Below the pieces are notes generated by a model, which worked only from the letters and a program-made list of their open reading frames with translations, searched no databases and had not been told where the DNA came from. Position numbers and translations under genes: made by a program. A stretch of DNA of 20,830 bases, from NCBI GenBank assembly GCA_021793135.1, contig JAJYTI010000008.1, positions 1-20,830 on the forward strand, in the 5' to 3' direction. Below are positions 8,654 through 17,033 of the stretch, one piece after another (positions within the stretch are counted from its first letter, which is position 1; the number at the start of each line of letters is the position of its first letter). The DNA comes from Bacteroidota bacterium. GTDB lineage: Bacteria; Bacteroidota; Bacteroidia; Flavobacteriales; Flavobacteriaceae.

Positions 8654-8697
8654 TTTAGATTTAGATTATAGTTTAGATTTAGTATTTAAATTTAGAT
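8654..8697. repeat. TTTAGAT direct repeats between gldK and gldL
   Basis: Four copies of TTTAGAT start at 8654, 8660, 8672 and 8691, with a degenerate TTTAGTA at 8678. They fill most of the 64-base spacer between the gldK stop codon and the gldL start, and the last copy runs into the gldK stop. Spacing of copies is about 6 or a multiple of 6. It could be a simple-sequence tract or a regulatory spacer. Confidence 0.6.
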
Positions 8698-10037
8698 TAG
8701 TTTCCTTCGCCCATATAGTCTTGAACCGTACGGAAACCTATGTAACTCCTAGATGAGTCAGCATATTCGTAATCGCGCGTACTTACTTGTAAGAAGTATG
8801 CTGTATCTTTCCAAGAACCACCGCGTACTACTTTACGCATATTATCTTTATCATTAACGTTCGGGTTCATAGTTGACGAATAAGTATAGGAAGACTGATC
8901 GTATGAAGAAGCTGTCCATTCCGACACGTTACCTGCCATATTATAAAGACCGAAACCATTTGGAGCATAAGAATCTGCTTCTACAGTGTATAAAGCACCA
9001 TCCGCAGCATAATCTCCACGTGCTGGTTTAAAGTTTGCTAAGAAGCATCCTCTATCATCCATTGCATATGGTCCACCCCATGGATAAGATCCTGATTCTA
9101 GACCTCCTCGTGCAGCATATTCCCATTCTGCTTCTCCTGGTAAACGGAATTGATTTACGTGTGCTTTACCTTTTTGTTTTTGGTATGCATTTTTATATAA
9201 TGTACGCCATGCGCTGAATGCTTTTGCCTGCTTCCAACTTACTCCTACTACAGGATAATCGCTATAAGCATCGTGCCAGAAATAGTCATTATGCATTGGC
9301 TCATTATAAGAATAATTAAAATCTTTAATCCATACTGTAGTATCTGGATAAATCATTAACTCTTCTGTAGTAATATGATCTCTTCTTCTAGCACCTGTTC
9401 TAGCTGCGGCTTCTACATCCATTGTAGTATATTTGAAGCGTAGTTTTTGAACATCTATTGTTCTTTGTCCGTTGTAAGCTTCGTCGTAAGGGATATACAT
9501 CGTATCCATTACTTCTGCATAGTACTCATCTGGATACTTAGAAGTGTCCCAAATCAACTTTACTTTCTTATTGATTTTTCTTCCTTCGTTAAAATCGTCA
9601 CTTAAGCTATAATAGTTATCGTACATATATTGCTCATACGGAGTTCTGTTTTCTTCGTCTTGATCTAAGAACGCGTACTCACCAATTCCTCCATCGCCAG
9701 GTCCCATTCCAACCTCATCTGCTAGCTCTGCTAACTTAAGTCGAACTGTAGAATCTCGAACCCACTCGACAAATTGTCTATACTCTGAGTTTGTAATTTC
9801 CGTTTCATCCATATAGAACGAACGAACAGTTACGGTTTTAGTAGGAGCGTCTTTAACATTAAATAAATCGTCATCCGATTTACCCATAATAAAGGATCCT
9901 CCAGGTATTAATGTCATACCGTACGGCTTTTCTGGGTGCCATTTTTTTCCTTTAACTCCCACTAGCTCACCTCTGTCATTAGAATTACAACTAAACAAAA
10001 AGGCAACAATCGCAGCTAATGCAACAAACTTCTTCAT
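8697..10037 (-). CDS. gldK: GldK, type IX secretion/gliding outer-membrane lipoprotein
   Basis: 446 residues. A lipoprotein signal ends in FLFSC with the acylated cysteine at 17. The rest is a formylglycine-generating-enzyme (FGE/SUMF1) fold: MTLIPGGSFIMG near 41-52, FRLPGEAEWEYAARGG at 297-312, GNVSEWTASSY near 369-379, VVRGGSWKD near 403-411 and SRSYIGFRTV near 429-438. The only other cysteine is C331, so the cysteine pair used by catalytic FGE is missing, as expected for the structural protein GldK (PorK in Porphyromonas), which builds the outer-membrane-associated ring with GldN. First gene of the gldKLMN operon, with its own promoter. Confidence 0.96.
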   Translation of the reverse strand: MKKFVALAAIVAFLFSCNSNDRGELVGVKGKKWHPEKPYGMTLIPGGSFIMGKSDDDLFNVKDAPTKTVTVRSFYMDETEITNSEYRQFVEWVRDSTVRLKLAELADEVGMGPGDGGIGEYAFLDQDEENRTPYEQYMYDNYYSLSDDFNEGRKINKKVKLIWDTSKYPDEYYAEVMDTMYIPYDEAYNGQRTIDVQKLRFKYTTMDVEAAARTGARRRDHITTEELMIYPDTTVWIKDFNYSYNEPMHNDYFWHDAYSDYPVVGVSWKQAKAFSAWRTLYKNAYQKQKGKAHVNQFRLPGEAEWEYAARGGLESGSYPWGGPYAMDDRGCFLANFKPARGDYAADGALYTVEADSYAPNGFGLYNMAGNVSEWTASSYDQSSYTYSSTMNPNVNDKDNMRKVVRGGSWKDTAYFLQVSTRDYEYADSSRSYIGFRTVQDYMGEGN

Positions 10038-10071
10038 ATATACTTTACGTTATTTTGAACTTTCAAGGGGA

Positions 10072-10103
10072 TAAACCTATTTATAATTCTAATAATAAAC
10101 AAA
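10072..10103 (-). promoter_or_regulatory. Predicted promoter of gldKLMN
   Basis: On the minus strand, TTTG (10103-10100) is followed after 20 bases by TAGGTTTA (10079-10072), seven of eight positions of TAnnTTTG. This is the expected form and spacing for the Bacteroidota primary sigma factor. The start of transcription would be about 30 bases before the gldK ATG. It implies that gldKLMN can be transcribed independently of topA and the gene after it. Confidence 0.6.
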
Positions 10104-10154
10104 ACTTTTCCTAAAAAATTATTAAAAAAGAGTCAAAAAGATTTTTTTCAAAAC

Positions 10155-11312
10155 CTAAAAATCGACTTTTTTCTGTGCCTTTAGCCATCTTTCAGGTATC
10201 TCTTGATGGCACGCAGCAACGTAATCATCGTAACTACATGGTAATAACGCTACGGATTTAACTTTATTATCCAAATCTAAAGATTTTGGTAATTTTATCC
10301 ACCAACGACCAGACTTTAAACTTTTCTTAAAATGTAAAACCATATCATCGATGGGAACTTGATAGTTTTTATAAAAATTATCATCTTCAAAGTCCTCATC
10401 ATTTACTCTAAAGTTTACGCCTTCTATAAAATACCAAACACACTGTGCCAATAACATTGCTGCTTGTGGATTATTTTTCAAACCATACATTTCTGTAATA
10501 CTAAATGAATTACATGTATTACTTAATCCTGCATATCTAGTTAGCGCACAAACCTCTCTACTATTCAATCCATTCGGATTATAATGTACAGAACCCATAT
10601 ACGCCGCTTGAATGCTTCTTGCATCCAAACTCACAAAATCTGCATCACGTATATAAGGTTCTACTTTAGAGACATCAGAAGTGATCTCTCCAATACGATA
10701 GGCATCAAACAGTAGCTTGTCTAACAATGCTATTTCATCGGCACTATTATAATAGGATTGATATCCTAAAACGGTGTAATTAAATAATCGATAAGGTTTT
10801 GTAGAAACCATTTTCCCTACATAATTTCGATTGCCAATAGGCGCCTCCATATCCCCAATATCAAATTGGCTATCAATGTTAACGTAATGCAACATTTTAT
10901 TGAGATATGTATAACCCCTATACTGACCATAAACCAGGTCTTGTCGCCCACCCAAAAGAATAGGAATAATATCCTGTTGCAACAACTCTTCTACCACTTT
11001 CTGTACCGCAAATAGAGTATCGGCTCTTGAATGTCCGGCAACAATATCACCTAGGTCTGCGATAGCAGCACTCCAATTACCAGGAAACAAACTATAAAAG
11101 GACATTCGTAAAGCATCGAAAGACAATTCGGGATGTATAGAATCTTCCGTTTGATTCTCTCCTACACCAAGGATAGCAATCTTTACATTTTGTAAATCTG
11201 GAAATCCTAGTTTGTTTGTATAAATAGCCATTTGATGCCCTAGGCTATTGGGCTCTAAATACTCTAATTGTACCTCTAGAGTATTATTAATAGGTTTTAA
11301 AAAGTCTTGCAC
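10155..11312 (-). CDS. Ureohydrolase-fold protein (formimidoylglutamase-like), probably catalytically altered
   Basis: 385 residues, of the arginase/agmatinase/formimidoylglutamase fold. The three metal-binding motifs can be located but are degenerate: GGxH reads GGRQ (121-124), DxHxD reads DSQFD (147-151), and SxDxD reads SLDAR (228-232). By comparison with arginase, three of the six Mn ligands are replaced (His to Gln, His to Gln, Asp to Arg). A normal two-manganese centre therefore looks impossible, and the usual database label formimidoylglutamase or arginase should not be trusted for function. No signal peptide, so cytosolic. It starts 3 bases after the topA stop, implying co-transcription and probably coupled translation, and precedes gldK by 117 bases. 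No histidine-utilisation genes are nearby. Possible roles: regulatory or structural pseudoenzyme, or a different chemistry. Confidence 0.8.
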   Translation of the reverse strand: MQDFLKPINNTLEVQLEYLEPNSLGHQMAIYTNKLGFPDLQNVKIAILGVGENQTEDSIHPELSFDALRMSFYSLFPGNWSAAIADLGDIVAGHSRADTLFAVQKVVEELLQQDIIPILLGGRQDLVYGQYRGYTYLNKMLHYVNIDSQFDIGDMEAPIGNRNYVGKMVSTKPYRLFNYTVLGYQSYYNSADEIALLDKLLFDAYRIGEITSDVSKVEPYIRDADFVSLDARSIQAAYMGSVHYNPNGLNSREVCALTRYAGLSNTCNSFSITEMYGLKNNPQAAMLLAQCVWYFIEGVNFRVNDEDFEDDNFYKNYQVPIDDMVLHFKKSLKSGRWWIKLPKSLDLDNKVKSVALLPCSYDDYVAACHQEIPERWLKAQKKVDF

Positions 11313-11315
11313 AAT

Positions 11316-13823
11316 TTACTTTTTCTTTGTTTTAGTGGTTTTCTTCTTTTTAGCTACTTTTTTCTTTGGCTTAGCAGCTTCGATTAACTTTTGTGCCTCT
11401 TCTAATGTAATTTTATCTACCTCAGTCTCCTTAGGAAGCTCGACTTTGACTTTGTCTTTAATTACATTAAATCTACCCCAACGAGCTTTTTCTATTCTAA
11501 TCCCTTCTTCTTTCCACTCCACTAAAAGCTTTTCTCTTTCTTTACGCTTTTTGTCTTCTATCAAATTCACCACGTCTTCTTCGGACAAATTATCAAAGTC
11601 ATACTTTTTATTGACATTGATAAATATATTATTCCATTTAATATAAGGTCCAAAACGTCCTACTCCTTTTTGTACTGGCATATCTTCATAATGATAGATA
11701 GGCGCATCAGCTTTTCTTTTTTCCTCGATAAGCTCAATTGCTTTTTCTCGTGTTACATCTAATGGATCTAATCCTTTTGGTAAAGAGATAAATACTTTTC
11801 CATGTCTCACATATGGCCCGTAACGTCCATTATTAGACTCTACTTCTTCCCCATCATATTCTCCAAGAGACTTCGGCAGCTTAAACAAATCCATCACCTC
11901 CTCAAAAGTAATCAAGTGTAATTGTTGGTCTGGACGCAAACTTGCAAACTTCTTATCCTCATCATCTGGCGCGCCAATTTGTGCCATAGCTCCATAACGA
12001 CCTAAACGTACTAATACTGGCTTACCGCTTTCTGGATGGGTTCCTAAAATACGTTCACCGCTTTCACGATCAGCATTTTCTTTTACATCATCTACTACTG
12101 GCTGGAAACGCTTATAGAAATCTCGCATCATTCCCTTCCAATCTTCTTTTCCTTCTGCAATATCATCGAAATGTTGCTCTACTCTAGCCGTAAAATTATA
12201 ATCCAGGATATTTTCAAAGTGTTCTACTAAAAAATCTGTTACAATCATCCCAATATCTGTTGGGATCAATCTTCCTTTATCTGCTCCAACTTTTTCCGTA
12301 AGCTGTTGTTCTTTTATCGCGTCTTTAACTAAAGCTAACTGTGTATACTTACGTTCTTCTCCCTCCAATGTTCCCTTCTCTACATAATCTCTCTTCATGA
12401 TCGTAGAAATTGTAGGCGCATAAGTAGATGGTCTACCGATACCTAACTCTTCTAATCGTTTTACTAACGAAGCTTCTGTAAATCGATAAGGTGGTCTTGT
12501 AAATCTTTCGGTTGCGGTAATTTTTTTATTATAAACTACTTTATGCAATTCTAAGTGAGGTAGCATTCCATCTTGTTCTTCATCTTCAAAGTCTGTTCCT
12601 TCTAAATAAACTTTTAGGAATCCATCGAACTTTATCATTTCCCCTTTTGCCACAAAGTGTTTTTCCAACACCTTCCCTTTATCATCGGTTATTTCTATAG
12701 TAGCTGTAGTACGTTCCAATTGTGCATCACTCATCTGAGAGGCAACCGTACGTTTCCAAATCAAATCGTAAAGACGCATTTGATCTCTTTCGGCCATAAT
12801 CTCCGCATTCGAAATATCAGTTGGACGAATAGCTTCGTGAGCCTCTTGCGCTCCTTTACTTTTACTCTTATAATTTCTTGGCTTGCTATACGCCTCACCA
12901 TATAAATCTTTAATTGCTTTTTCTGCAGCGTTCTGTGCTTGTGTAGATAAGTTCACACTATCGGTACGCATGTAAGTTATCAATCCCGCCTCATATAAAC
13001 GCTGTGCAATAGTCATGGTTCTACTTACTGAAAACCCTAATTTTCTAGAAGCTTCCTGCTGTAAAGTGGAAGTAGTAAATGGAGGAGCCGGAGTTTTCTT
13101 TGCTGGTTTTTTTGTCAAATCGGCGATTTGATAACTCGCCTTTAAATTCTCTTGTAAAAACTTTTGTGCTTCTTCTTTAGAATCAAAATTCTTAGGAAGT
13201 TTTGCTTTAAACACACTTCCATCATCTGTTTTAAACTCCGCATCTACTCTATATGACGGAGTAGGTTTAAAAGCTTCTATTTCACGTTCGCGTTCAACTA
13301 TAAGACGTACCGCTACCGATTGCACACGTCCTGCAGACAACCCCCCTTTTACTTTACGCCATAATACGGGCGAAATTTCGTAACCAACTAACCTGTCTAA
13401 AATTCGTCTCGCTTGTTGCGCATTTACTAGGTTATAATCAATTCCTCTAGGATTCTCAATTGCATTTAAAATAGCCTGCTTGGTTATTTCATGAAATACA
13501 ATTCGTTTGGTTTTTGCTTCATCAAGTTTTAATGTTTCTGCTAAATGCCAAGCAATAGCCTCTCCCTCACGGTCCTCATCACTCGCTAACCAAACAACAT
13601 CTGCATTTTTAGTTAATTTTTTGAGTTCGCTTACAAGCTTCTTTTTATCACTTGGTACAATGTATTTTGGTTCGAAATCTCCTTCGGTATCTACCCCCAA
13701 CTCTTTTGAAGGTAAGTCAGCAATATGCCCATAACTCGAGGTAACATGATATCCTTTACCAAGAAACCTCTCTATGGTTTTTGCCTTTGCAGGAGACTCT
13801 ACTATAACTATATTTTTTGCCAT
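11316..13823 (-). CDS. topA: DNA topoisomerase I (type IA)
   Basis: 835 residues. The N-terminal Toprim domain has E9 in VESPAKAKTIE and the acidic triad D82, D84, E86 in SDEDREGEAIAWH. The catalytic tyrosine is Y284 in LITYMRTDS. The enzyme relaxes negative supercoils by cutting and passing single strands. The C-terminal part has no zinc-finger cysteines; instead it carries several GRYGPYV-type repeats (for example LGRYGAM, NGRYGPYV, VGRFGPYI, WGRFNV), the alternative topoisomerase C-terminal repeat. I find no cysteine anywhere in the protein. It ends in a very lysine-rich tail of about 25 residues, probably for DNA contact. First gene of a two-gene unit with the ureohydrolase-fold gene. Confidence 0.97.
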   Translation of the reverse strand: MAKNIVIVESPAKAKTIERFLGKGYHVTSSYGHIADLPSKELGVDTEGDFEPKYIVPSDKKKLVSELKKLTKNADVVWLASDEDREGEAIAWHLAETLKLDEAKTKRIVFHEITKQAILNAIENPRGIDYNLVNAQQARRILDRLVGYEISPVLWRKVKGGLSAGRVQSVAVRLIVEREREIEAFKPTPSYRVDAEFKTDDGSVFKAKLPKNFDSKEEAQKFLQENLKASYQIADLTKKPAKKTPAPPFTTSTLQQEASRKLGFSVSRTMTIAQRLYEAGLITYMRTDSVNLSTQAQNAAEKAIKDLYGEAYSKPRNYKSKSKGAQEAHEAIRPTDISNAEIMAERDQMRLYDLIWKRTVASQMSDAQLERTTATIEITDDKGKVLEKHFVAKGEMIKFDGFLKVYLEGTDFEDEEQDGMLPHLELHKVVYNKKITATERFTRPPYRFTEASLVKRLEELGIGRPSTYAPTISTIMKRDYVEKGTLEGEERKYTQLALVKDAIKEQQLTEKVGADKGRLIPTDIGMIVTDFLVEHFENILDYNFTARVEQHFDDIAEGKEDWKGMMRDFYKRFQPVVDDVKENADRESGERILGTHPESGKPVLVRLGRYGAMAQIGAPDDEDKKFASLRPDQQLHLITFEEVMDLFKLPKSLGEYDGEEVESNNGRYGPYVRHGKVFISLPKGLDPLDVTREKAIELIEEKRKADAPIYHYEDMPVQKGVGRFGPYIKWNNIFINVNKKYDFDNLSEEDVVNLIEDKKRKEREKLLVEWKEEGIRIEKARWGRFNVIKDKVKVELPKETEVDKITLEEAQKLIEAAKPKKKVAKKKKTTKTKKK

Positions 13824-13844
13824 ACTTGTTCAATATTTGGATTA

Positions 13845-13852
13845 CAAAAGTA
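13845..13852 (-). promoter_or_regulatory. Possible -7 element of topA
   Basis: The minus strand reads TACTTTTG, an exact match to TAnnTTTG, 22 bases before the topA start. No TTG is visible about 20 bases further upstream, so only half of the promoter is supported. Confidence 0.4.
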
Positions 13853-14188
13853 TAGGTTTTTTTTAATTCCATCCGATAAGCCCTGAAATTCACTTTTTCA
13901 AAGCATACAATTCTCATGCATTTTTTAAAGATTACGCTACCTTAATATATAGCATATTAATCTTCCATCAACACTCTAGACCATTACCTATTAGACTTCT
14001 ATAACAAATTATTTATTTTTATTTTATCTTGTGCCTGCTAAATTATATTTTTTTTATTCTAATAGCAAAAACAATTAAATAATCGCATTTTCACGTGGTT
14101 TTAATAATTTTATGCCTATAAACTACAATTCTTATCCATATTTCCAAAACTCCACCTCTAGTTTTTAAAATCCATTTCAAAATTATTA

Positions 14189-14201
14189 TGACACTTTGTC
14201 A
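14189..14201. promoter_or_regulatory. Palindrome TGACA-CTT-TGTCA overlapping the miaB -33 element
   Basis: A perfect 5-bp inverted repeat with a 3-base centre. It covers the TTTG at 14195-14198 that serves as the candidate -33 box, so a protein bound here would compete with RNA polymerase. The binding factor is unknown. Confidence 0.4.
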
Positions 14202-14228
14202 CTCTTCGGTTTTAATATTATATCTTTG
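14195..14228 (+). promoter_or_regulatory. Predicted promoter of the miaB-secG operon
   Basis: TTTG at 14195-14198, a 22-base spacer, then TATCTTTG at 14221-14228, which matches TAnnTTTG in full. Transcription would start around 14235, giving a leader of about 50 bases before the miaB ATG at 14286. Confidence 0.6.
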
Positions 14229-14285
14229 TCTAATGCCGTAGGCTATGTAAATTTGTGCCCTTTAAAATTTTCAGGACGACGTATT

Positions 14286-15737
14286 ATGGAGAAGACAATA
14301 GATGAAAGCATTCAAGGCAATGCATTACAAACTAAAAACAGAGTAGAGAACAACAAAAAATTATATATAGAAAGCTATGGTTGTCAAATGAACTTCAGCG
14401 ATAGCGAAGTTGTTGCTTCCATTTTAGCTCAACAAGGTTACAACACCACAAATCAGCTTAAAGAAGCCGATTTGGTTTTGGTAAACACTTGTTCTATTCG
14501 TGATAAAGCGGAACAGACAGTAAGAAATCGACTAGATGAATACAATGCTGTAAAACGTGATTTCAACCCAAAAATGAAAGTAGGGGTATTAGGATGTATG
14601 GCAGAGAGACTAAAAGAAAAGTTCTTAGAAGAAGAGAAGATAGTAGATTTAGTTGTCGGGCCAGATGCATACAAAGACTTACCTAATCTTCTAGAGGAAG
14701 TAGAACAAGGACGTGATGCAGTAAATGTAATTCTTTCACGCGATGAGACCTATGCAGACATCTCACCTGTTAGATTAGGTGGCGATGGCGTAACCGCTTT
14801 TGTAAGTATTACGCGAGGCTGCGATAATATGTGTACGTTTTGCGTTGTTCCTTTTACTCGTGGTAGAGAACGTAGTAGAAGTCCAGAAAGTATAGTAGCT
14901 GAAGTTAACGATTTAGCTAGCAAAGGATACAAAGAAGTTACACTACTAGGCCAAAACGTAGATAGCTATTTATGGTATGGTGGTGGACTTAAAAAAGACT
15001 TCAAAAAGGCAAGCGCGATTCAACAAGCCACTGCAATAGACTTTGCCGACTTACTTGAATTAGTTGCCAAAGCGCAACCATATATGCGTATTCGATTCTC
15101 AACTTCCAATCCGCAAGACATGAACGAGAAGGTACTACACACTATTGCTAAATATGACAATATTTGCAAGTACATACACCTACCAGTTCAAAGCGGAAGC
15201 ACTCGAATTCTAAAAGAAATGAATCGACAACATACTCGTGAAGAATACATGGAGTTGATAGATAAAATTCGTGAGATTATTCCAGGTTGTGCTATCTCGC
15301 ACGATATGATTATTGGCTTCCCTACAGAAACAGAAAAGGACCATCAAGACACCCTTAGTCTAATGGAATATGTTAAATACGATTTTGGTTATATGTTTAT
15401 GTATTCGGAACGTCCAGGAACACTTGCTGCTAGAAAATTAGAAGATGATGTTCCAGACGAGATTAAAAAACGTAGACTTACAGAAGTAATTACATTACAA
15501 AGAGAACATAGCGAATATCGTACAAAAGAGTACTTAAATAAACGCGTAGAAGTATTGATTGAACGAGAATCTAAAAAATCGGACAAAGACTGGAGTGGTC
15601 GAACAGAACACAACACCACTACTGTTTTTCCTAAAGAGCATTACAAGCCAGGAGATTATGTACTTGTAGATATTCATGATTGTACCTCTGCTACCCTTAT
15701 TGGAAAAGCCGTTGGGTACAGCAAGAATCAACAATAA
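14286..15737 (+). CDS. miaB: tRNA-2-methylthio-N6-dimethylallyladenosine synthase MiaB
   Basis: 483 residues from the chosen ATG. Radical-SAM methylthiotransferase that adds the methylthio group to i6A37 in tRNAs reading UNN codons. The N-terminal UPF0004 domain has the three cluster cysteines C33 (YGCQMN), C69 (NTCSIR) and C104 (GCMAE). The radical-SAM domain has CxxxCxxC as C179, C183 and C186 (RGCDNMCTFC). A TRAM domain closes the C-terminus (about 420-480), with KPGDYVLVDI. A frame open to 14196 would add 30 residues from a TTG, but those overlap the -7 box and lack family resemblance; MEKTIDES fits the usual flavobacterial start. First gene of the plus-strand operon; the next gene starts 44 bases later. 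Confidence 0.96.
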   Translation: MEKTIDESIQGNALQTKNRVENNKKLYIESYGCQMNFSDSEVVASILAQQGYNTTNQLKEADLVLVNTCSIRDKAEQTVRNRLDEYNAVKRDFNPKMKVGVLGCMAERLKEKFLEEEKIVDLVVGPDAYKDLPNLLEEVEQGRDAVNVILSRDETYADISPVRLGGDGVTAFVSITRGCDNMCTFCVVPFTRGRERSRSPESIVAEVNDLASKGYKEVTLLGQNVDSYLWYGGGLKKDFKKASAIQQATAIDFADLLELVAKAQPYMRIRFSTSNPQDMNEKVLHTIAKYDNICKYIHLPVQSGSTRILKEMNRQHTREEYMELIDKIREIIPGCAISHDMIIGFPTETEKDHQDTLSLMEYVKYDFGYMFMYSERPGTLAARKLEDDVPDEIKKRRLTEVITLQREHSEYRTKEYLNKRVEVLIERESKKSDKDWSGRTEHNTTTVFPKEHYKPGDYVLVDIHDCTSATLIGKAVGYSKNQQ

Positions 15738-15781
15738 AACTCTATAGATTACAGCAACTTTTTTAAAAGCAAATAAACTAT

Positions 15782-17029
15782 ATGTCTATCCAAGCGGTAA
15801 AACAGCGTTTTGAAATAATAGGTGACGATCCAAAATTAAATCTAGCTTTAGAAAAAGCTATTCGTGTAGCTCCTACAGATATTTCGGTATTGGTCACTGG
15901 AGAAAGCGGTGTAGGAAAAGAGAGTATTCCTCGCATAATCCATTCCTTATCGCATAGAAAACATGGAAAATACATTGCAGTAAACTGCGGCGCCATTCCA
16001 GAAGGAACTATCGACAGTGAACTGTTTGGTCACGAAAAAGGTGCATTTACTGGAGCCTCTACAACAAGAAGTGGATATTTTGAAGCTGCCGACGGTGGAA
16101 CCATCTTCTTGGATGAAGTAGGTGAACTCCCTCAATCTACCCAAGTACGACTATTGCGTGTACTGGAAAACGGAGAGTTTATGAAAGTAGGTTCTTCTCA
16201 AATTCAAAAAACGAATGTTCGTATCGTTGCTGCCACCAATGTAAAAATGGATGAAGCAATAAAAAACGGCAGATTTCGAGAAGACTTATATTATAGATTA
16301 AGTACTGTAGAAATAAACCTTCCTCCTCTGAGAAAAAGAACTGGAGATATACATTTATTGTTTAGAAAATTCGCCGCCGATTTTGCACATAAATATAAAA
16401 TGCCGACTGTACGCTTAGACGAGGACGCTATAGCACTACTTGTTAAATATCGTTGGTCTGGTAATATCCGACAACTTAGAAATGTAGCTGAACAAATTTC
16501 TGTATTGGAACAAAACAGACAAATAGATGCTGCTACACTAAAACACTATCTGCCAGATGCAACTGCCAATTTACCTGCATTGATAAACCATTCTAAATCG
16601 GATAGCGATTTTAGTAGCGAAAGAGAGATTTTATACAAAGTACTCTTTGATATGCAAAGAGATATAAATGATTTAAAATCGTTAACACTAGAGCTATTAA
16701 AATCTGGAGACACAGAGGATATTGAAAAGGAACATTCTGGTTTAATCGAACAGATATACGAAAACTATGATGCTACTCCTAAAGAAACAACTCCTGTTGA
16801 TCAGAAAATAGAAGTTTTAGGTATTCCTTCTACAGAAAACAAGGAGCAACCTTCTTATGACTATGCCGAAGAAATTGAAGAGGAAGAATCACTTTCGCTT
16901 CAAGACAATGAATTAGACTTAATACAAAAAGCTCTGGAAAAACATGATGGCAAGCGCAAAGCTGCAGCCGAGGAATTAGGAATTTCAGAACGCACCTTAT
17001 ATCGAAAAATAAAGCAATACAACTTATAA
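15782..17029 (+). CDS. Sigma-54-dependent transcriptional activator without a sensor domain
   Basis: 415 residues. The AAA+ domain begins almost at the N-terminus, with no receiver, PAS or GAF domain, as in PspF-type activators. Visible motifs: Walker A GESGVGKE (40-47), the sigma-54 contact loop GAFTGA (87-92), Walker B GGTIFLDE (105-112), sensor-I region VAATN (149-153) and arginine-finger region FREDLYYR (165-172). A poorly conserved acidic linker spans about 270-370. The Fis-type helix-turn-helix is at 375-415 (KRKAAAEELGISERTLYRKIK). All motifs for ATP hydrolysis and sigma-54 engagement are intact. The next gene, lptE, starts 4 bases downstream, so it is co-transcribed with envelope-assembly genes. 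Activity is presumably set by a partner protein or by expression level; targets are not shown by the sequence, though a -24/-12-like element lies before groES. Confidence 0.95.
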   Translation: MSIQAVKQRFEIIGDDPKLNLALEKAIRVAPTDISVLVTGESGVGKESIPRIIHSLSHRKHGKYIAVNCGAIPEGTIDSELFGHEKGAFTGASTTRSGYFEAADGGTIFLDEVGELPQSTQVRLLRVLENGEFMKVGSSQIQKTNVRIVAATNVKMDEAIKNGRFREDLYYRLSTVEINLPPLRKRTGDIHLLFRKFAADFAHKYKMPTVRLDEDAIALLVKYRWSGNIRQLRNVAEQISVLEQNRQIDAATLKHYLPDATANLPALINHSKSDSDFSSEREILYKVLFDMQRDINDLKSLTLELLKSGDTEDIEKEHSGLIEQIYENYDATPKETTPVDQKIEVLGIPSTENKEQPSYDYAEEIEEEESLSLQDNELDLIQKALEKHDGKRKAAAEELGISERTLYRKIKQYNL

Positions 17030-17033
17030 AAAG

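Larger units (their letters stand above)
13824..14285. other. Divergent intergenic region between topA and miaB
   Basis: About 460 AT-rich bases between the two divergent operons. The left end holds a probable topA -7 box; the right end holds the miaB promoter and a palindrome (separate entries). In the middle (about 13860-14185) I see no convincing gene, RNA structure or repeat, only scattered short A/T runs. A reading frame that extends miaB upstream from a TTG at 14196 runs through the promoter and is not believable. Confidence 0.7.

Noticed and set aside
8697..10037. GldK as an active sulfatase-modifying (formylglycine-generating) enzyme
   Set aside because: The fold matches, but the catalytic cysteines are missing, and the lipoprotein signal and gldLMN neighbours identify the structural protein GldK.
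10100..10160. Terminator after the ureohydrolase-fold gene
   Set aside because: Only A/T runs are present; no hairpin with a G/C stem could be found, so some read-through into gldK is possible.
14090..14100. CACGTG palindrome in the topA-miaB intergenic region
   Set aside because: A single six-base palindrome is expected by chance and lies far from both promoters.
14196..14285. Thirty-codon upstream extension of miaB starting at TTG
   Set aside because: It runs through the TATCTTTG promoter box and has no resemblance to MiaB; the ATG at 14286 gives the usual start.
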